DNA of 64,000 nt from Engraulis encrasicolus (lineage: Eukaryota > Chordata > Actinopteri > Clupeiformes > Engraulidae), in the NCBI RefSeq assembly GCF_034702125.1, contig NC_085875.1:52633176-52697175 (forward strand), read 5' to 3'. The stretch's first letter is position 1; every line of letters starts with the position of its first letter. The notes under the pieces were generated by a model that did not search any database, was not told the origin of the DNA, and saw only the letters and a program-made list of their open reading frames with translations. Positions 24,090 through 34,494 of this stretch are shown here, one piece after another. The position numbers were made by a program, and so were the translations under genes.

Positions 24090-24184
24090 GTGAGGTTGTT
24101 CTGGAATACCTTCACGGGTGTAATTACTGCGGCTTCGTGCCTGTGGTGAATCACACCCGTGAGGGTATTCCAGAACAACCTCAC
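24090..24184. repeat. 32-bp inverted repeat (hairpin) downstream of the Crypton
   Basis: Arms 24090-24121 and 24153-24184 pair with one mismatch around a 31-bp loop. The right arm contains the GTGAGGGTATTCC word also found upstream of the recombinase. Confidence 0.85.
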
Positions 24185-24430
24185 TCCCACTCGTGTCATA
24201 TAGCTTAAGGAACATACTGGCTCGGAATGAGGAGTGACGTTTCTACTGTCCATTTACAACTCTTGTGGCAGGGAGTGCACACCTTGTTGAGATTCCCATC
24301 ATTGGCATGACTTCGGGCAGGGGATGTTTTAATTGTTATTTTTATTTTTGCTTGAGAAGGAGATTTTAAAAAGTCACAATTAATATTTATCTATTGGAAT
24401 TGTGATTTGTGGTGCAAGGAGCGCACGAGA

Positions 24431-24610
24431 GAGAAAACTCTTCTGACTATTTTTAAGTCACTCAATGGCCTAGCCCTAAATAAATATATTGCAGATATGC
24501 AGTAATACCATCCAATTAGGAGTCTTAGTGTCTTCTCTACTTGTTGCATTTAGCCATTATGCTGCCAAATGATGGAACAAGCTTCCTGTTCAAATTACTG
24601 TACCTGTAGA
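24431..24610 (+). pseudogene. LINE 3'-terminal coding fragment
   Basis: Plus-strand translation gives KTLLTIFKSLNGLA, then after frameshifts WNKLPVQIT. These are the same C-terminal motifs as the better-preserved copy at 43935-44402 ([23 protein letters not shown]). Confidence 0.7.
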
Positions 24611-25129
24611 GCTGCCCTAACAGTAGGCTATCAAGTTTTGACAAAAAAAGCTTAATTTTTATCTGGCTATGTATGTACTCTGTATAATACTTCCTATAGG
24701 CCTACTTTATTATAATATTTTAAATCTTTTTCTTTCCTCTCAATCACATAAGAACTATGACAACCATTAGGGTGCATATATGACACACAGTAGGCTACCA
24801 ATCACAAGGATTACCTATGTAGGTAATGTAAGTTAGATTTTGTGGGGGAAAATGTAATGTCATGACTTATGGCTAGTCCTTCATTGAGTGAACTGTTATT
24901 TAAAATTCAAAGCCTTCTGAAAACAAAATCTCAAATCTGAAATAGAAATGGAACGCTTGCTCTGTCAGGTACCTCTGTCAGCACCAGGGGCCAGGCCCCC
25001 CTAAAGATCAAAAGCTAAAACTGCCCCTGGTGGGGGTCAATTACCTGCAATGAGATGAGACCAATTTAGCCAAACCAAGTGGGATCACCTGTGAATGTCA
25101 AGTCTTGAAATGTGTGTCTCTCTCTTGCT

Positions 25130-25177
25130 ATCATTTGACTCTGAAGAAGTTGTGGCAACACCGAAACGTTGGTCGGG
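25130..25177 (+). mobile_element. Penelope-like 3' end remnant, left half
   Basis: TGAAGAAGTTGTGGCAACAC and CGAAACGTTGGTCG form the conserved 3' region of fish Penelope-like elements. The right half (GTGCACGAAATAAAGTCTTG and CAGTGTGCTCCAGC) resumes at 27561-27625. The element 25178-27557 lies between them. Confidence 0.55.
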
Positions 25178-27557
25178 TAGTGCAGGTGGATATGTCAGAA
25201 AAAAAGAGGTTTAGGAACATTTCATATAGATTTTTCCAAATTGTGTTTTTTATCAACTACAAACCCCATAGTCTTCAAATCCACCTGTTTCCATTTTTTT
25301 CCCGAAGTGGAAACGCCCAAAATCCAAGATGGCGGATATGCAGTCAGATTCTAACACAATTGAATGTAATGGAAGGAAACACGTCATATACATTTTTGGA
25401 ATTGGTGTTTTTTAGCATCTCTTGGACCCCCTGGATACAAAACTACCTGATTCTATTTCCCCCCTTCATTTTTAGAACCAAAATCCAAGATGGCTGACAT
25501 AACATATAACAAAAATGACATGTTTGGTGTTTTGATGTCTCTAAAGTCAGTGTTTTTTTTTCTTGTATTTTTAATATTCTTGATGTATACAGGACCGTTC
25601 AGTCAGTCATTACATTAACTTTTTCAAAAATCCTTTTAAATTTCTAAAAATTCAACATGACATCTATAAAACGATTGCGTAAGCTTACCTCTCTATATGG
25701 CCAGCTGATGTGTCTCATCCCAAATCTGAGCTGGCCCCTTTGATAATTTGTGTTTTATATTTCTAGGACCCCCTCTGAAAACAAAACAATCTGTTTCCAA
25801 TTTTTAGAAGCAAAATCCAAGATGGTCAACATTGTAGCAAAATATGAACATTTGGTATTTTCAGGTTTATTAAGCTATTGTGTTATTTTGTACGCCTATT
25901 GGTAATATTTTGATCATAGGCACATAACTGTCATTACATTAAATGTTTCGTCTCATAGGAAGAGCATCTGGATTTTGGGGTGACACACTGTAAATCTTGT
26001 GCGCACATGTCGGCTAGCAATTGGCTAGTTGAAAAAAGTTGGCCTGTTGCCTCCAACTAAACTCTCTAGACAGCTCAGAAAGTAAAAGAAAATCCTATTA
26101 ATTCATGTCATTGAACAACTGTAAAAAAAATAATGGGCAAGAGGACCACCTTCATGATGTGCAGCATCATTGAGGGAGCCAGTTTCTTTTCATTTTTATG
26201 TCAATTATTTTCATAAAAGATTCACACTTGTGCCACTTATACGGATCCTCATGATGCCAAAGGTCTCACAAAGGACAGTGTATGATAGTGTGGCAATCAG
26301 TAGTCAGCGCACCAGCCAATCTTGCACCTGAAACACAGAGGACAGACCAAGGAACCAGCAGGGAGGACAGCCAAGCCCTCTTGAGTCATGACATATGGTA
26401 GTACTTTGGGTTTGGGTTCAAATAACAGAAGGCCTTGGTTCCAAGTCGTGTGAGCCCACTCTCCTCTTTTTCACTACACATGGCTTCAGAATTGGGATGA
26501 CTTGCTATGAGGCCAACATAGGCATGCCGACCAGATGAGCCACAACAGACCCACAGAGACGTGATCTCAATAGATGCTACTGATGGGTGAAGCATAATAT
26601 TAGACACCATGGATATAGGCCTAAGTAAACTGGGAATTATATGAGGGACGTTCAGAGCATGTGAAGCACATGAGTGGGCTTACCGTAGGGAAGACGATAT
26701 CAGGGTATGACCCATCACTACAGTTGAGGATATTCTCTGACTGTCATGCCAGAGAGCCCAGTTCTATGAGCAAAGAGCATGGCAAGATTGTTGGCATTGG
26801 AGGAATGCAACATCCCGAATAGAACATACGGTTTCACAGCCTTCAGATAAGCTGAGGCCGACCTTGAAGCAACTTTGTAGCCCTTTGCCTCGATATAGGC
26901 AGCCAATCCAGTGAATGTGCATATTACTGTACAGGTAGCACTGCATAATAGGTAGGCCTACTGTACATGAAGTGACTCATAGCAATTGTTGTTGGAACAA
27001 TCATTTGCACCAGCATGGAATCCTCTGTGCTCGAATTCACAAATGAATGGCGTCAGAGTAGAGTAGAGTATCATTTATTGATTTATAGACCTGAAAGCAA
27101 CATTAATGTTGATTTTGCTAAACAAAATGTCTTCCATCTTGGATTTTGTAATGGGCTTAGTTTATGTAATGGCTGACTTCACATTCATGTAACAAATATT
27201 ACCAAAACAAGTCAACAATGGCTTTATAGACTTCAAAATATTAAATATGCCAATTTCGCCATAAATTATGTCAGCCATCTTGGATTTTGCCACAAAAAAT
27301 GAAGGAAAACATTGAAAATAATTTGTTTTCTATTCAATGTTGCCCTGGAATTATAAAACAGTTCAATTGAACCTTAAAACGGCATTAATGGTGAAATTTC
27401 TACACACAATGGTAGCCATCTTGAATTTGCCACTAAATGTCCACGAAAAAAATGGAAACAGGTGGATTTGTATTCGGGGGGGTCCTAGAAGTAAAAAAAA
27501 CACCAAATGGAAAAATCTATATGAAATGTTCCAAAACCTACATATCAACCTATACTA
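25178..27557. mobile_element. 2.38-kb non-autonomous element, long inverted repeats, TAG...CTA ends
   Basis: It begins TAGTGCAGGTGGATATGT and ends ACATATCAACCTATACTA, flanked by GGG at 25175-25177 and 27558-27560. Arms of roughly 150 bp match (GGAACATTTCATATAGATTT; CAAATCCACCTGTTTCCATT). Inside, AAAATCCAAGATGGC and its complement recur at about 25318, 25482, 25811, 27129, 27269 and 27414, giving a modular palindrome. No transposase recognised. It sits in a Penelope-like 3' remnant. See 31961-33943 for a structural relative. Confidence 0.8.
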
Positions 27558-28150
27558 GGGTGTGTGCACGAAATAAAGTCTTGAAAACTAAGCTGCAGTG
27601 TGCTCCAGCTTCTCCTTTCCAGCTATGCCAGTGACTTGCTACTGGAGCCTCATTGCCAGTGATTTCAAAAGCACTGGGACACTGATCTGTGATAGGTCTG
27701 TTAGAGCATTAGGTCCAACCCCCTATGGGCAGGGTTGAAAAGGTGGGGGAAAAGGCTTGTAGCAAAGAAGGTGGATCTAACAAGAAGCGTCATTTTATTT
27801 ATTTTCCGGTATCCACTTTATGTCGGGTGAACGCCCCTTTAGGAGACCTTCGGTTAGGAGACCTTCGGAGTCCTGAGGTTGAGAATAAATCAAGTCCCCT
27901 TAGCGCTGTAGATGGCGGTAGCAGGGGCGGAGTGGCCCACCTTTTCCCACCGGGAGAATTTTCCCCTTTGGCGGCCCTCTTTTTAAAAAAAACAAAACAA
28001 AAAAAAAAACAAAGCGAACAACATGGTTTCCTAACCAAAAAGACAAAAGCCACGAAATCTGCAGTCGTACTACATGTGGACATTAGTGTTGTCAAAATAT
28101 CAACCTGAAGTGGAGAATTGTAGCCTACACCTTGATGAAATGCACAGCCA

Positions 28151-28338
28151 GTGGTGTAGTCTACGTAAAACGCAGGTATACGCACCCATTTCAAAAATTC
28201 AGGGATTACAGTATACCCACTTAAAATTGATTGATCCATTATTTACAATAGCACAAATATATACAGTAGACTATACACACATCAATAAATGCTCAAATAT
28301 ACAGTATACCCACTTCAAAAAGTAGACTACACCACTGG
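28151..28338. mobile_element. 188-bp MITE inside hAT copy A
   Basis: GTGGTGTAGTCTACG and AGTAGACTACACCAC are inverted ends. AGCCA borders both sides (28146-28150, 28339-28343). The block is absent at the same place in copy B (near 34706), which serves as an empty site. Confidence 0.85.
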
Positions 28339-28867
28339 AGCCATCATCACAGTCCAAAGCATTCATAGGCCTACTAGGTTAGGCTACATCACGCTACTGT
28401 TCCATGCAAATGTGCACTCCACTGTCATTTTGACAGTTTGAAATTGAAATATCGTTTAAGGAAGACAGGATGAGCATGGGCACAAAGTTTTGAGTGTGGG
28501 GATTTTTAGAAGAGTAGGCTTACAAAATATAGTACAGTAGCCTATAGCTTACAAAAAGTCTGTCTACATTGTGCAATAAACCCTCCATGCAGCAAATAAG
28601 CCAAACCTAATAGCTACTTCAAACCACAACCATAAGTCAACAAAATGTATAACCAAACGGTGTAGGCCTACCTTAAAACGCTGTCTTCGTCGCAGCAAAT
28701 GTCTTTGTTTCTTGCAATCACTCTACTTTAATCCAGAGCTTAGGCTACACACCCAGCACTGGTCACATCAGAATCTTGTGTGGTAATTATTTTGTTCCAT
28801 TTCTTCAGACATAGGCTACATCCTAAATGTACCACATATAAATATATGTATGCAGGGCTCTAAATTA

Positions 28868-30394
28868 CCCAGATAGCAAGCTTACATTGAATCGATGTAG
28901 AATCAGCATTCCATTGCCGACGCTAAACCATTGAAACAACATCAGATGTCGATGTTGATTTAGCATCAGTTTGCACCCTCGACAAACATTAAAACTATGT
29001 TGATTTTGTAACTATGGATCCACGCAACTTCAACTGTATTTCGATACGTGCCTATATTGAAACAACATTGACATTTCGACGTAACTAAAAATCAATGAGC
29101 TTTCAATGTTATTTCAATAGAAAGACTACCAGAATTGTCTGGCTCATATATCCTGCTTTATCTACAGCCAGGATCCACATTTTAATAATATAAAATAATA
29201 AATATGAAACACAAGATGTTTATAAAGAAAGATGTTTATTATTTGAATTATTTGAATTACTGTCACCGCGACTGGCACCTCCAGCTCTGTCCGGCGCATA
29301 GCGCAGCCATTTCTGCACAGCTTGTGTAAAAACAAGATCATCCATCCGATTCCCACCAGGCTGTTGAGCGAGGGCATCTGAAACACACAAAATATAGGCC
29401 TAGTTTTAATTAAAATGAATCCTAACAACACACATCGCGGTCCATAAAACTTTTCAAAATATATTGAAAATCCCATAGGCCTACCGTGCAATTTCTGAAA
29501 TATTATAATGGGTGTTATCACAACAGGTGTACTCGTGTTGCGATATGTAGGCCTACATCTGTTGTGATAACATCCATTACAATACTTACACATCTGGAGG
29601 AATACAGCAGGAAATATGGTATTGTGGGATGAATGTAGGCCTACCGTACCCTTAACAGGGCGTTCTGTTGGAGTCTTCCGAATCAAGGTCCCCGACCTCT
29701 GCTGCGTCTGTCTCCCTCCTCCTCCATCTCTGGCCATCGGTCCTACTGGGCTGTTAGGTCATTATGATTGTGATGGGCCAGGAAAGCCAGAACTGGAGCT
29801 CTCGTCGTGGTCGTGGAAGGTCTAAAGCACATACACACAAGTTAAGTTTATTAGGCTACGTTTTAGTGTGTGTTCCAGCAACTGACACCAGTACACGCTG
29901 CTAGCTGCAGTTCACAGAATGGCTTCAGTAAAGCTCGCTAGCCGGCTAGCCTGTTTCATTCAGCTTGTGTTGCTGATCGTAGGTGATCGGAGGAAATCGG
30001 AAAACTGTGGCCGTTTATGGCTCGCGGGACACTTACTGTGTAAAAGTATGAAAGTCTGCTTACCTGTAATTATTCCTGGATCCGAGCGTGCGCCACTCTT
30101 TGTCTTGTCCCGTTCAGCAACGACCGATAACTTCAATCTTTCCCGGTAAACTATATATCGATGGCCTTTCGATCATACGTGATTACCAAATATCAATGAT
30201 ACATCAATCATAATAAGGACGACCATGAATCAATGTTGTTTCAATATCATTGCTGTCAACTTTATTTTAGGTCGGGTTACATCGGTTTAACAATGGTGAT
30301 TCAACATCTATTTTGCATCAATATTTCAGTGTCGACCATTCTGATGATTCAGATGGAAAATCAATATCTATTCAATGTCAGCTTGCTATCTGGG
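28868..30394. mobile_element. 1.53-kb TA-flanked element nested in the nested hAT
   Basis: CCCAGATAGCAAGCTTACA at the left and its near-complement TGTCAGCTTGCTATCTGGG at the right are flanked by TA (28866-28867, 30395-30396). Further inward the arms keep similar ATTGAATNGAT / ATCNATTCAAT words. The interior holds a short inverted repeat (29504-29580) and unassigned ORF pieces on the minus strand (29162-29737) that I cannot match to a transposase. Third level of nesting. Confidence 0.8.
29504..29580. repeat. Short inverted repeat
   Basis: GGGTGTTATCACAACAGGTGTA and TACATCTGTTGTGATAACATCC pair with two mismatches around a loop that contains GTAGGCC. Confidence 0.75.
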
Positions 30395-31316
30395 TAACTT
30401 TTTTCATCACCAGCCTAAATGGCTAGTAGATGTTGGTCTTACTAGCCAAACACACACTCACTAATGGGTTAAAGTGGCTAGTAAACAAGTCTTTTCTACC
30501 AGCCAAACTGAATTTTCACCAGCATTTGGCCGGCTGGCTGGTGTTAATTTAGAGCCCTGTATGTATGATAATAATATTATTTCGACTATAAGGAGATATA
30601 CTGACGGTCTAACAAATCAAAACAAAACCCATTGCTTCTGTTAGGCGCAGTTCTCTTCCTTACCACTTGGTGGAGTCTGTTCGTAACCCAAGTCCATAAG
30701 CACAGAGCAAGTGAATCTGGACTGGAAAGACTGTAAACTGTAACAGTCGTGTGGAAATCGGAAAATAAATCATAATTTATTAATATTTCCATCCTTTGGT
30801 AACCAATATACATATCACAGGTTCTTTAAATACTGAAAACGAAACTGTGTTACTAAGATCTTGTAAACTTCCGCGATCTACGGTGTATGAAAATTATCAG
30901 TAGAGAAGGGGTGTGGCCAATTTACTGTTTGACACCGTCAGTGAGGTATTGCTGTCTGGTATGCGGTATAAATACTGACTAGTCAGCTATATCTAAATAC
31001 ATGGAAGTGGAAAGTGGGAAGTTGGTGCTTATGAGTCCAATGTCAAACCTGCAAGGCCAGTTTAGGCCGTAATGCGGCCGCATTATTACATTTCACGGCC
31101 GCGGCCCACCGGGACAAGTCCCCGATCTCCCGACGGCCACTCCGCGCCTGGGCGGTAGCGCACGTCTTGAGCAAACACCTCAAAAAGAGAAGAAGAAGGA
31201 GGGGACAACGCCCCCTTAGGAGATCCAACTTGAGCACACGCTTTTGCATTGAGTGGGCGTGTTTTGCGTTATCTTGCTCTTATCCAGTATTTTTGCTTGT
31301 AGTCTCAACAGAAACC

Positions 31317-31394
31317 CACCTCTCTTTCACTTCCTCCTACAATGATGCAAAATGACGATTTTTACATCATTGTAGGAGGAAGTGTTAAGAGGTG
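31317..31394. ncRNA. miRNA-like hairpin, possibly MITE-derived
   Basis: Two 36-base arms (31317-31352, 31359-31394) pair around a 6-base loop. The stem is 7 bp, a small 4x3 bulge, about 20 perfect pairs around CTTCCTCCTACAATGATG, one mismatch, then 4 pairs. Length and loop resemble a pre-miRNA, but MITEs give the same shape. Expression is unknown. Confidence 0.4.
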
Positions 31395-31499
31395 AATATG
31401 GATTTCTCCTGTCTCAGGGGGAATTGAGAGAATGTTAGATGACCATTCAAAAGTATGACTGGGTGTCTAGCAATGAAAAGCCTAATGCAAATGGGTGGA

Positions 31500-31846
31500 G
31501 TGTCCCTTTAAATTCTCTGGCCAGACCTCAGTCCAACAGCTTCTCTCTGGTGAGGAAAGAATAACGGTGTCATCTGTACTGATGGAGCTGACGTCTAAGT
31601 CTACGGGGCTGAGATTCAATTCTACGACGTGAATCAGTTGCAATGGATGGGAGGCTATCAATGCTGACAAGGTTGCAAAATGCATTAAAATCTGTCTTCA
31701 TACTGAAGCCTGAAGTCGTACACAAGCCCAAATCTTGTTTTACTTCCAGAAACTAGTTCGTCAATTGTACTGGGTCGAGATGGCAAGACAAGAATTTCAG
31801 CATTGTCATCAGCCAAAATGATGCGCAACTTCAGGGGTGAGGCCAA
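31500..31846 (-). pseudogene. N-terminal PB1-like exon of the fish PB1-like multigene family
   Basis: On the minus strand an acceptor-like TTCCTGTTGTACAG precedes LKLRIILADDNAEILVLPS, TIDELVSGSKTRFGL and DFRLQYED. This is the PB1-like fold typical of this family (basic LRxIL, acidic FRLQYED patch). A frame change after DFRLQYED is followed by FNAFCNLVSIDSLPSIA, and another leads to SSISTDDTVILSSPERSCW, the acidic serine-rich linker expected next. The matching C-terminal exon lies 14 kb downstream on the same strand (16973-17574). The exon is broken by at least two frameshifts. Intervening exons were not found, so linkage of the two exons in one former gene is inference. Confidence 0.6.
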
Positions 31847-31960
31847 CTGTACAACAGGAATTGCCTTAAACACAAGCAAACAACATTATGAGACAAAAAT
31901 GCAAAAAATGTGTTTGTGCATACATTGCTCACAAATCTCTGTCTCACACTATAGCCTTCT

Positions 31961-33943
31961 TAGCTAGGAGGCTTAGACCCTTTTTAAGACCTGATACTTT
32001 GGTTTGTGATACAAGCGCCAAAATCGGTACAGATACTCCTTAGACATTACTATTTTCAAAAAGTACGCGGGCCACTTCAAATTCAAGATGGCTGCCCATT
32101 TTCCAAGATTGCCGCCATACAGATATGAATTAGCAACTGAAACAACTGTTCAAATGGTCATACAAGCACCTAAATCGTCATATAGATACTCCTCAAGCCG
32201 GGCATACACTGCGATATTTTCAGTCGTGGGTCTTAAGCTTCTGCTCACACTGCACGATGGAATTTCACAGTTTAAAAGTTCACAGCTCACGACTCACGTC
32301 CTCACACTACACGAGCCGACAGTCGGATGCGAGCAAAATGCTTCCACCGTACGACGCGACAGGCATGTTTCCCCGGTCTGCAGAGGAGGGAACATGCGCA
32401 CCTGAGGTGGAGATGAGGTCGCGCTCAACAGCGAATCGCACGGCCCTATCAATTTGTGCATGTGAAGTGTCAAATTGGGTCGTAGCACTGCTTTAACTGT
32501 GCGATTTACGCACGAGCCACGACCAGAATTTCAAACCGTTTTGATTTTCTTGCGACCCTGCGATTGCACGATCGTGAGGCGAAAACGCTTGTCGTTACCC
32601 CATGTACACTGCACAATACGAGACTCACGATTGACCTGCGATTGAGCAAGAAATCGGTCAGACTCTCAAAAAGTCGTGCAAAAAGTCGGGGCAAAATCGG
32701 TGTAAGCCCAGCTTTAGACAGCTTTAGACAGTGTAAGCCCAGCTTTAGACACACATGTGTTGAAAAGGCATGCAGGCCACTTGAAATCCAAGATGGCCGC
32801 CCATTTTCCTAGGTGGCCACCATACATATGTGTAAGGTGACTGAAACATTTGATAAAATAGTGATACAAGCATCAAACTTGGTACAAATACTCCATGACA
32901 TGACAAAAAGATGTCGGTCAATTGAAATACAAGATGGCTGCTCATTTTCCAACATGGCCTCCACAATTTTCTGGACAGCCACCCATTGCGCATTTCCCAA
33001 CAGCTAACAAAATATGGATGGCATTCATAATACCATGAAAGGTATGATCTGATCTTCTGACCTGCAGATGGCTATAGCTGCCAGTGTGAGTATTGGGACA
33101 TTTTAAAATTCCTATTCTTTTAGACAACAAGATAATCTAAATTCATGAAAGGGATTATGGTAATCTCTCAAATGTCCTCAAATCAGAGATTATGAAAATG
33201 TCTCCATTAATAAGAAGCAATGGTAGCCATCTTGGATTATACATGGCCTTGTCATGTAGGCTGTTTTTTTCAAAACGGATAATGTCTAGGAGTATTTGTG
33301 CGGAGTTTGGTGATTCTATCACAATTTAAACGTTTTTCAGTTATGGAACTTCTGCAGTAGGTGAATGGGTGGCCATCTTGAATTTCAAATGGGGCATACA
33401 CCTTAACAACAGAGTTGTGTCTGAAGAGTATTTGTAACACGTTTGGTGCTCACATCACTATTTGAACAATTGCTCTAGTATTTCCTGCAGTATTCCCACA
33501 GGACTTTCTGGCAGCCATCTTGGAAATGGGCAGCCATCTTGAATTTCAAGTGTCAGGCATGCTTTTTCAAATTAGTTAAGTCTAAGGAGTATTTGTACCA
33601 ATTTTAGTGCTTGTATCATTATTTGAACAATTGTTTTATTTTCCTATGACACATCTGAACGGTGGCCATCTTGGAAAATGAATCATCTTGGAAAAGTCAC
33701 CTGCATGCTTTATCAAAAGAGGTACATCTAAGGAGTATCCATGCCAAGTTTGGTGTTTGTATCACAAATTGTTTCCGTTGCCAATTTATATCTGTATGGC
33801 GGCCATATTGGAAAATGGGCAACCATCTTGAATTTGAAGTGGCCCGCGTACTTTTTGAAAATAGTACTGTCTAAGTAATATCTGTACCGATTCTGGCCCT
33901 TGTATCACAAACTGAAGTATCGGGTCACCTATCTCCCTAGCTA
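31961..33943. mobile_element. 1.98-kb modular palindrome element, TAG...CTA ends
   Basis: It begins TAGCTAGGAGG and ends CTCCCTAGCTA, flanked by TCT (31958-31960, 33944-33946). Arms extend inward: TTTGTGATACAAG, then TCGGTACAGATA, AAAAAGTACGCGGGCCACTT, CAAGATGG and GCCCATTTTCCAA. The interior is built of about 130-bp modules that alternate orientation, each with a CCAAGATGGC-like core (about 32085, 32790, 32930, 33225, 33370, 33515, 33665, 33805). A MITE (32195-32745) splits one left-arm module. No coding capacity. Confidence 0.82.
32195..32745. mobile_element. 551-bp MITE inside the modular element
   Basis: Ends AAGCCGGGCATACACTG and CAGTGTAAGCCCAGCTT are inverted. The flanking host words CAGATACTCCT and TAGACA are contiguous in a sister module (32030-32045), showing the insertion. 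AGCTTTAGACAGTGTAAGCC is partly duplicated at the right end. Harbinger-like by appearance. Confidence 0.8.
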
Positions 33944-34149
33944 TCTAAAACAATCACACTTCATCCGCCTGCATTGATTCAAAACAAATCGCGTTGTGAT
34001 TGGTTTTGCCTGACTCCGGGCACAGCGTTCAAAACGTTCTTAGATCCGAGGCCAGACCCACTCGCTAGCTGAAAAACTTTGGCGTCCAGCGGGTGGCACT
34101 GGTTTACAAGGCTAATGTTCCCCGGGTCCTCTGTTCCCCTGTCTTTGTA

Positions 34150-34440
34150 TGGGAGTGGGGAACATAGGACCCTTCTTCTAAAAAAGAGTTCTATGTTCCC
34201 CGCATTGTATGTTTCCAAGTTATCAAATTGTGCCCTTCCCGAAACCATCCCTAAACCTAACCTGTCAGAAATGCAATGTTTCTGAGTTGTAAATTTGTGC
34301 CCTGACCAAAACTATCCCTAAACCTAACATGTCAGAGGTGCAACAACAACCTGCGCTTTGTCATGCGACAGAAGTCTACTTGGAAACAGCGGGGAACATA
34401 GAACCCTTTTTTGTAAAAAGGGTCCTAACATAGGGATGAC
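34150..34440. repeat. Pair of hairpins with GGGGAACATAG stems
   Basis: GGGGAACATAGGACCC...TTCTATGTTCCCC (about 34157-34202) and GGGGAACATAGAACCC...GGGTCCTAACATAGG (about 34391-34437) are two hairpins flanking a direct repeat containing CTATCCCTAAACCTAAC (about 34246 and 34312). Probably a small palindromic element. Confidence 0.6.
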
Positions 34441-34494
34441 CCCGTTTTGGTATGCGCCCATTAATCCTTCACATTGTTCTTGGATGACTGTATT

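Larger units (their letters stand above)
22260..24190 (+). mobile_element. Crypton (tyrosine-recombinase) element, decayed
   Basis: The coding remnant 22507-23904 identifies the element. The limits are inferred. GTGAGGGTATTCC occurs at 22325-22337 upstream and at 24159-24171 downstream in the same orientation, the latter within a hairpin. Cryptons lack terminal inverted repeats and insert by tyrosine recombination, so short direct repeats at the ends would be consistent, but this is not proven. Confidence 0.6.
28853..30559. mobile_element. Second hAT element nested in copy A
   Basis: Ends CAGGGCTCTAAATTA and TAATTTAGAGCCCTG with 8-bp duplication TATGTATG (28845-28852, 30560-30567). Without the element nested inside it (28868-30394) it would be only about 180 bp, a MITE containing GGCTAGTA / ACCAGCC palindromes. 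Absent from copy B. Confidence 0.93.
27922..31150. mobile_element. hAT element copy A, carrying further insertions
   Basis: The ends CAGGGGCGGAGTGGCC and GGCCACTCCGCGCCTG are inverted and flanked by a perfect 8-bp duplication GGCGGTAG (27914-27921, 31151-31158), diagnostic for the hAT superfamily. It shares its body with copy B (34495-35735) in the same order. Relative to B it has gained a 188-bp insertion (28151-28338) and a 1.7-kb insertion (28853-30559). No transposase ORF is recognised, so it is non-autonomous. Confidence 0.93.
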
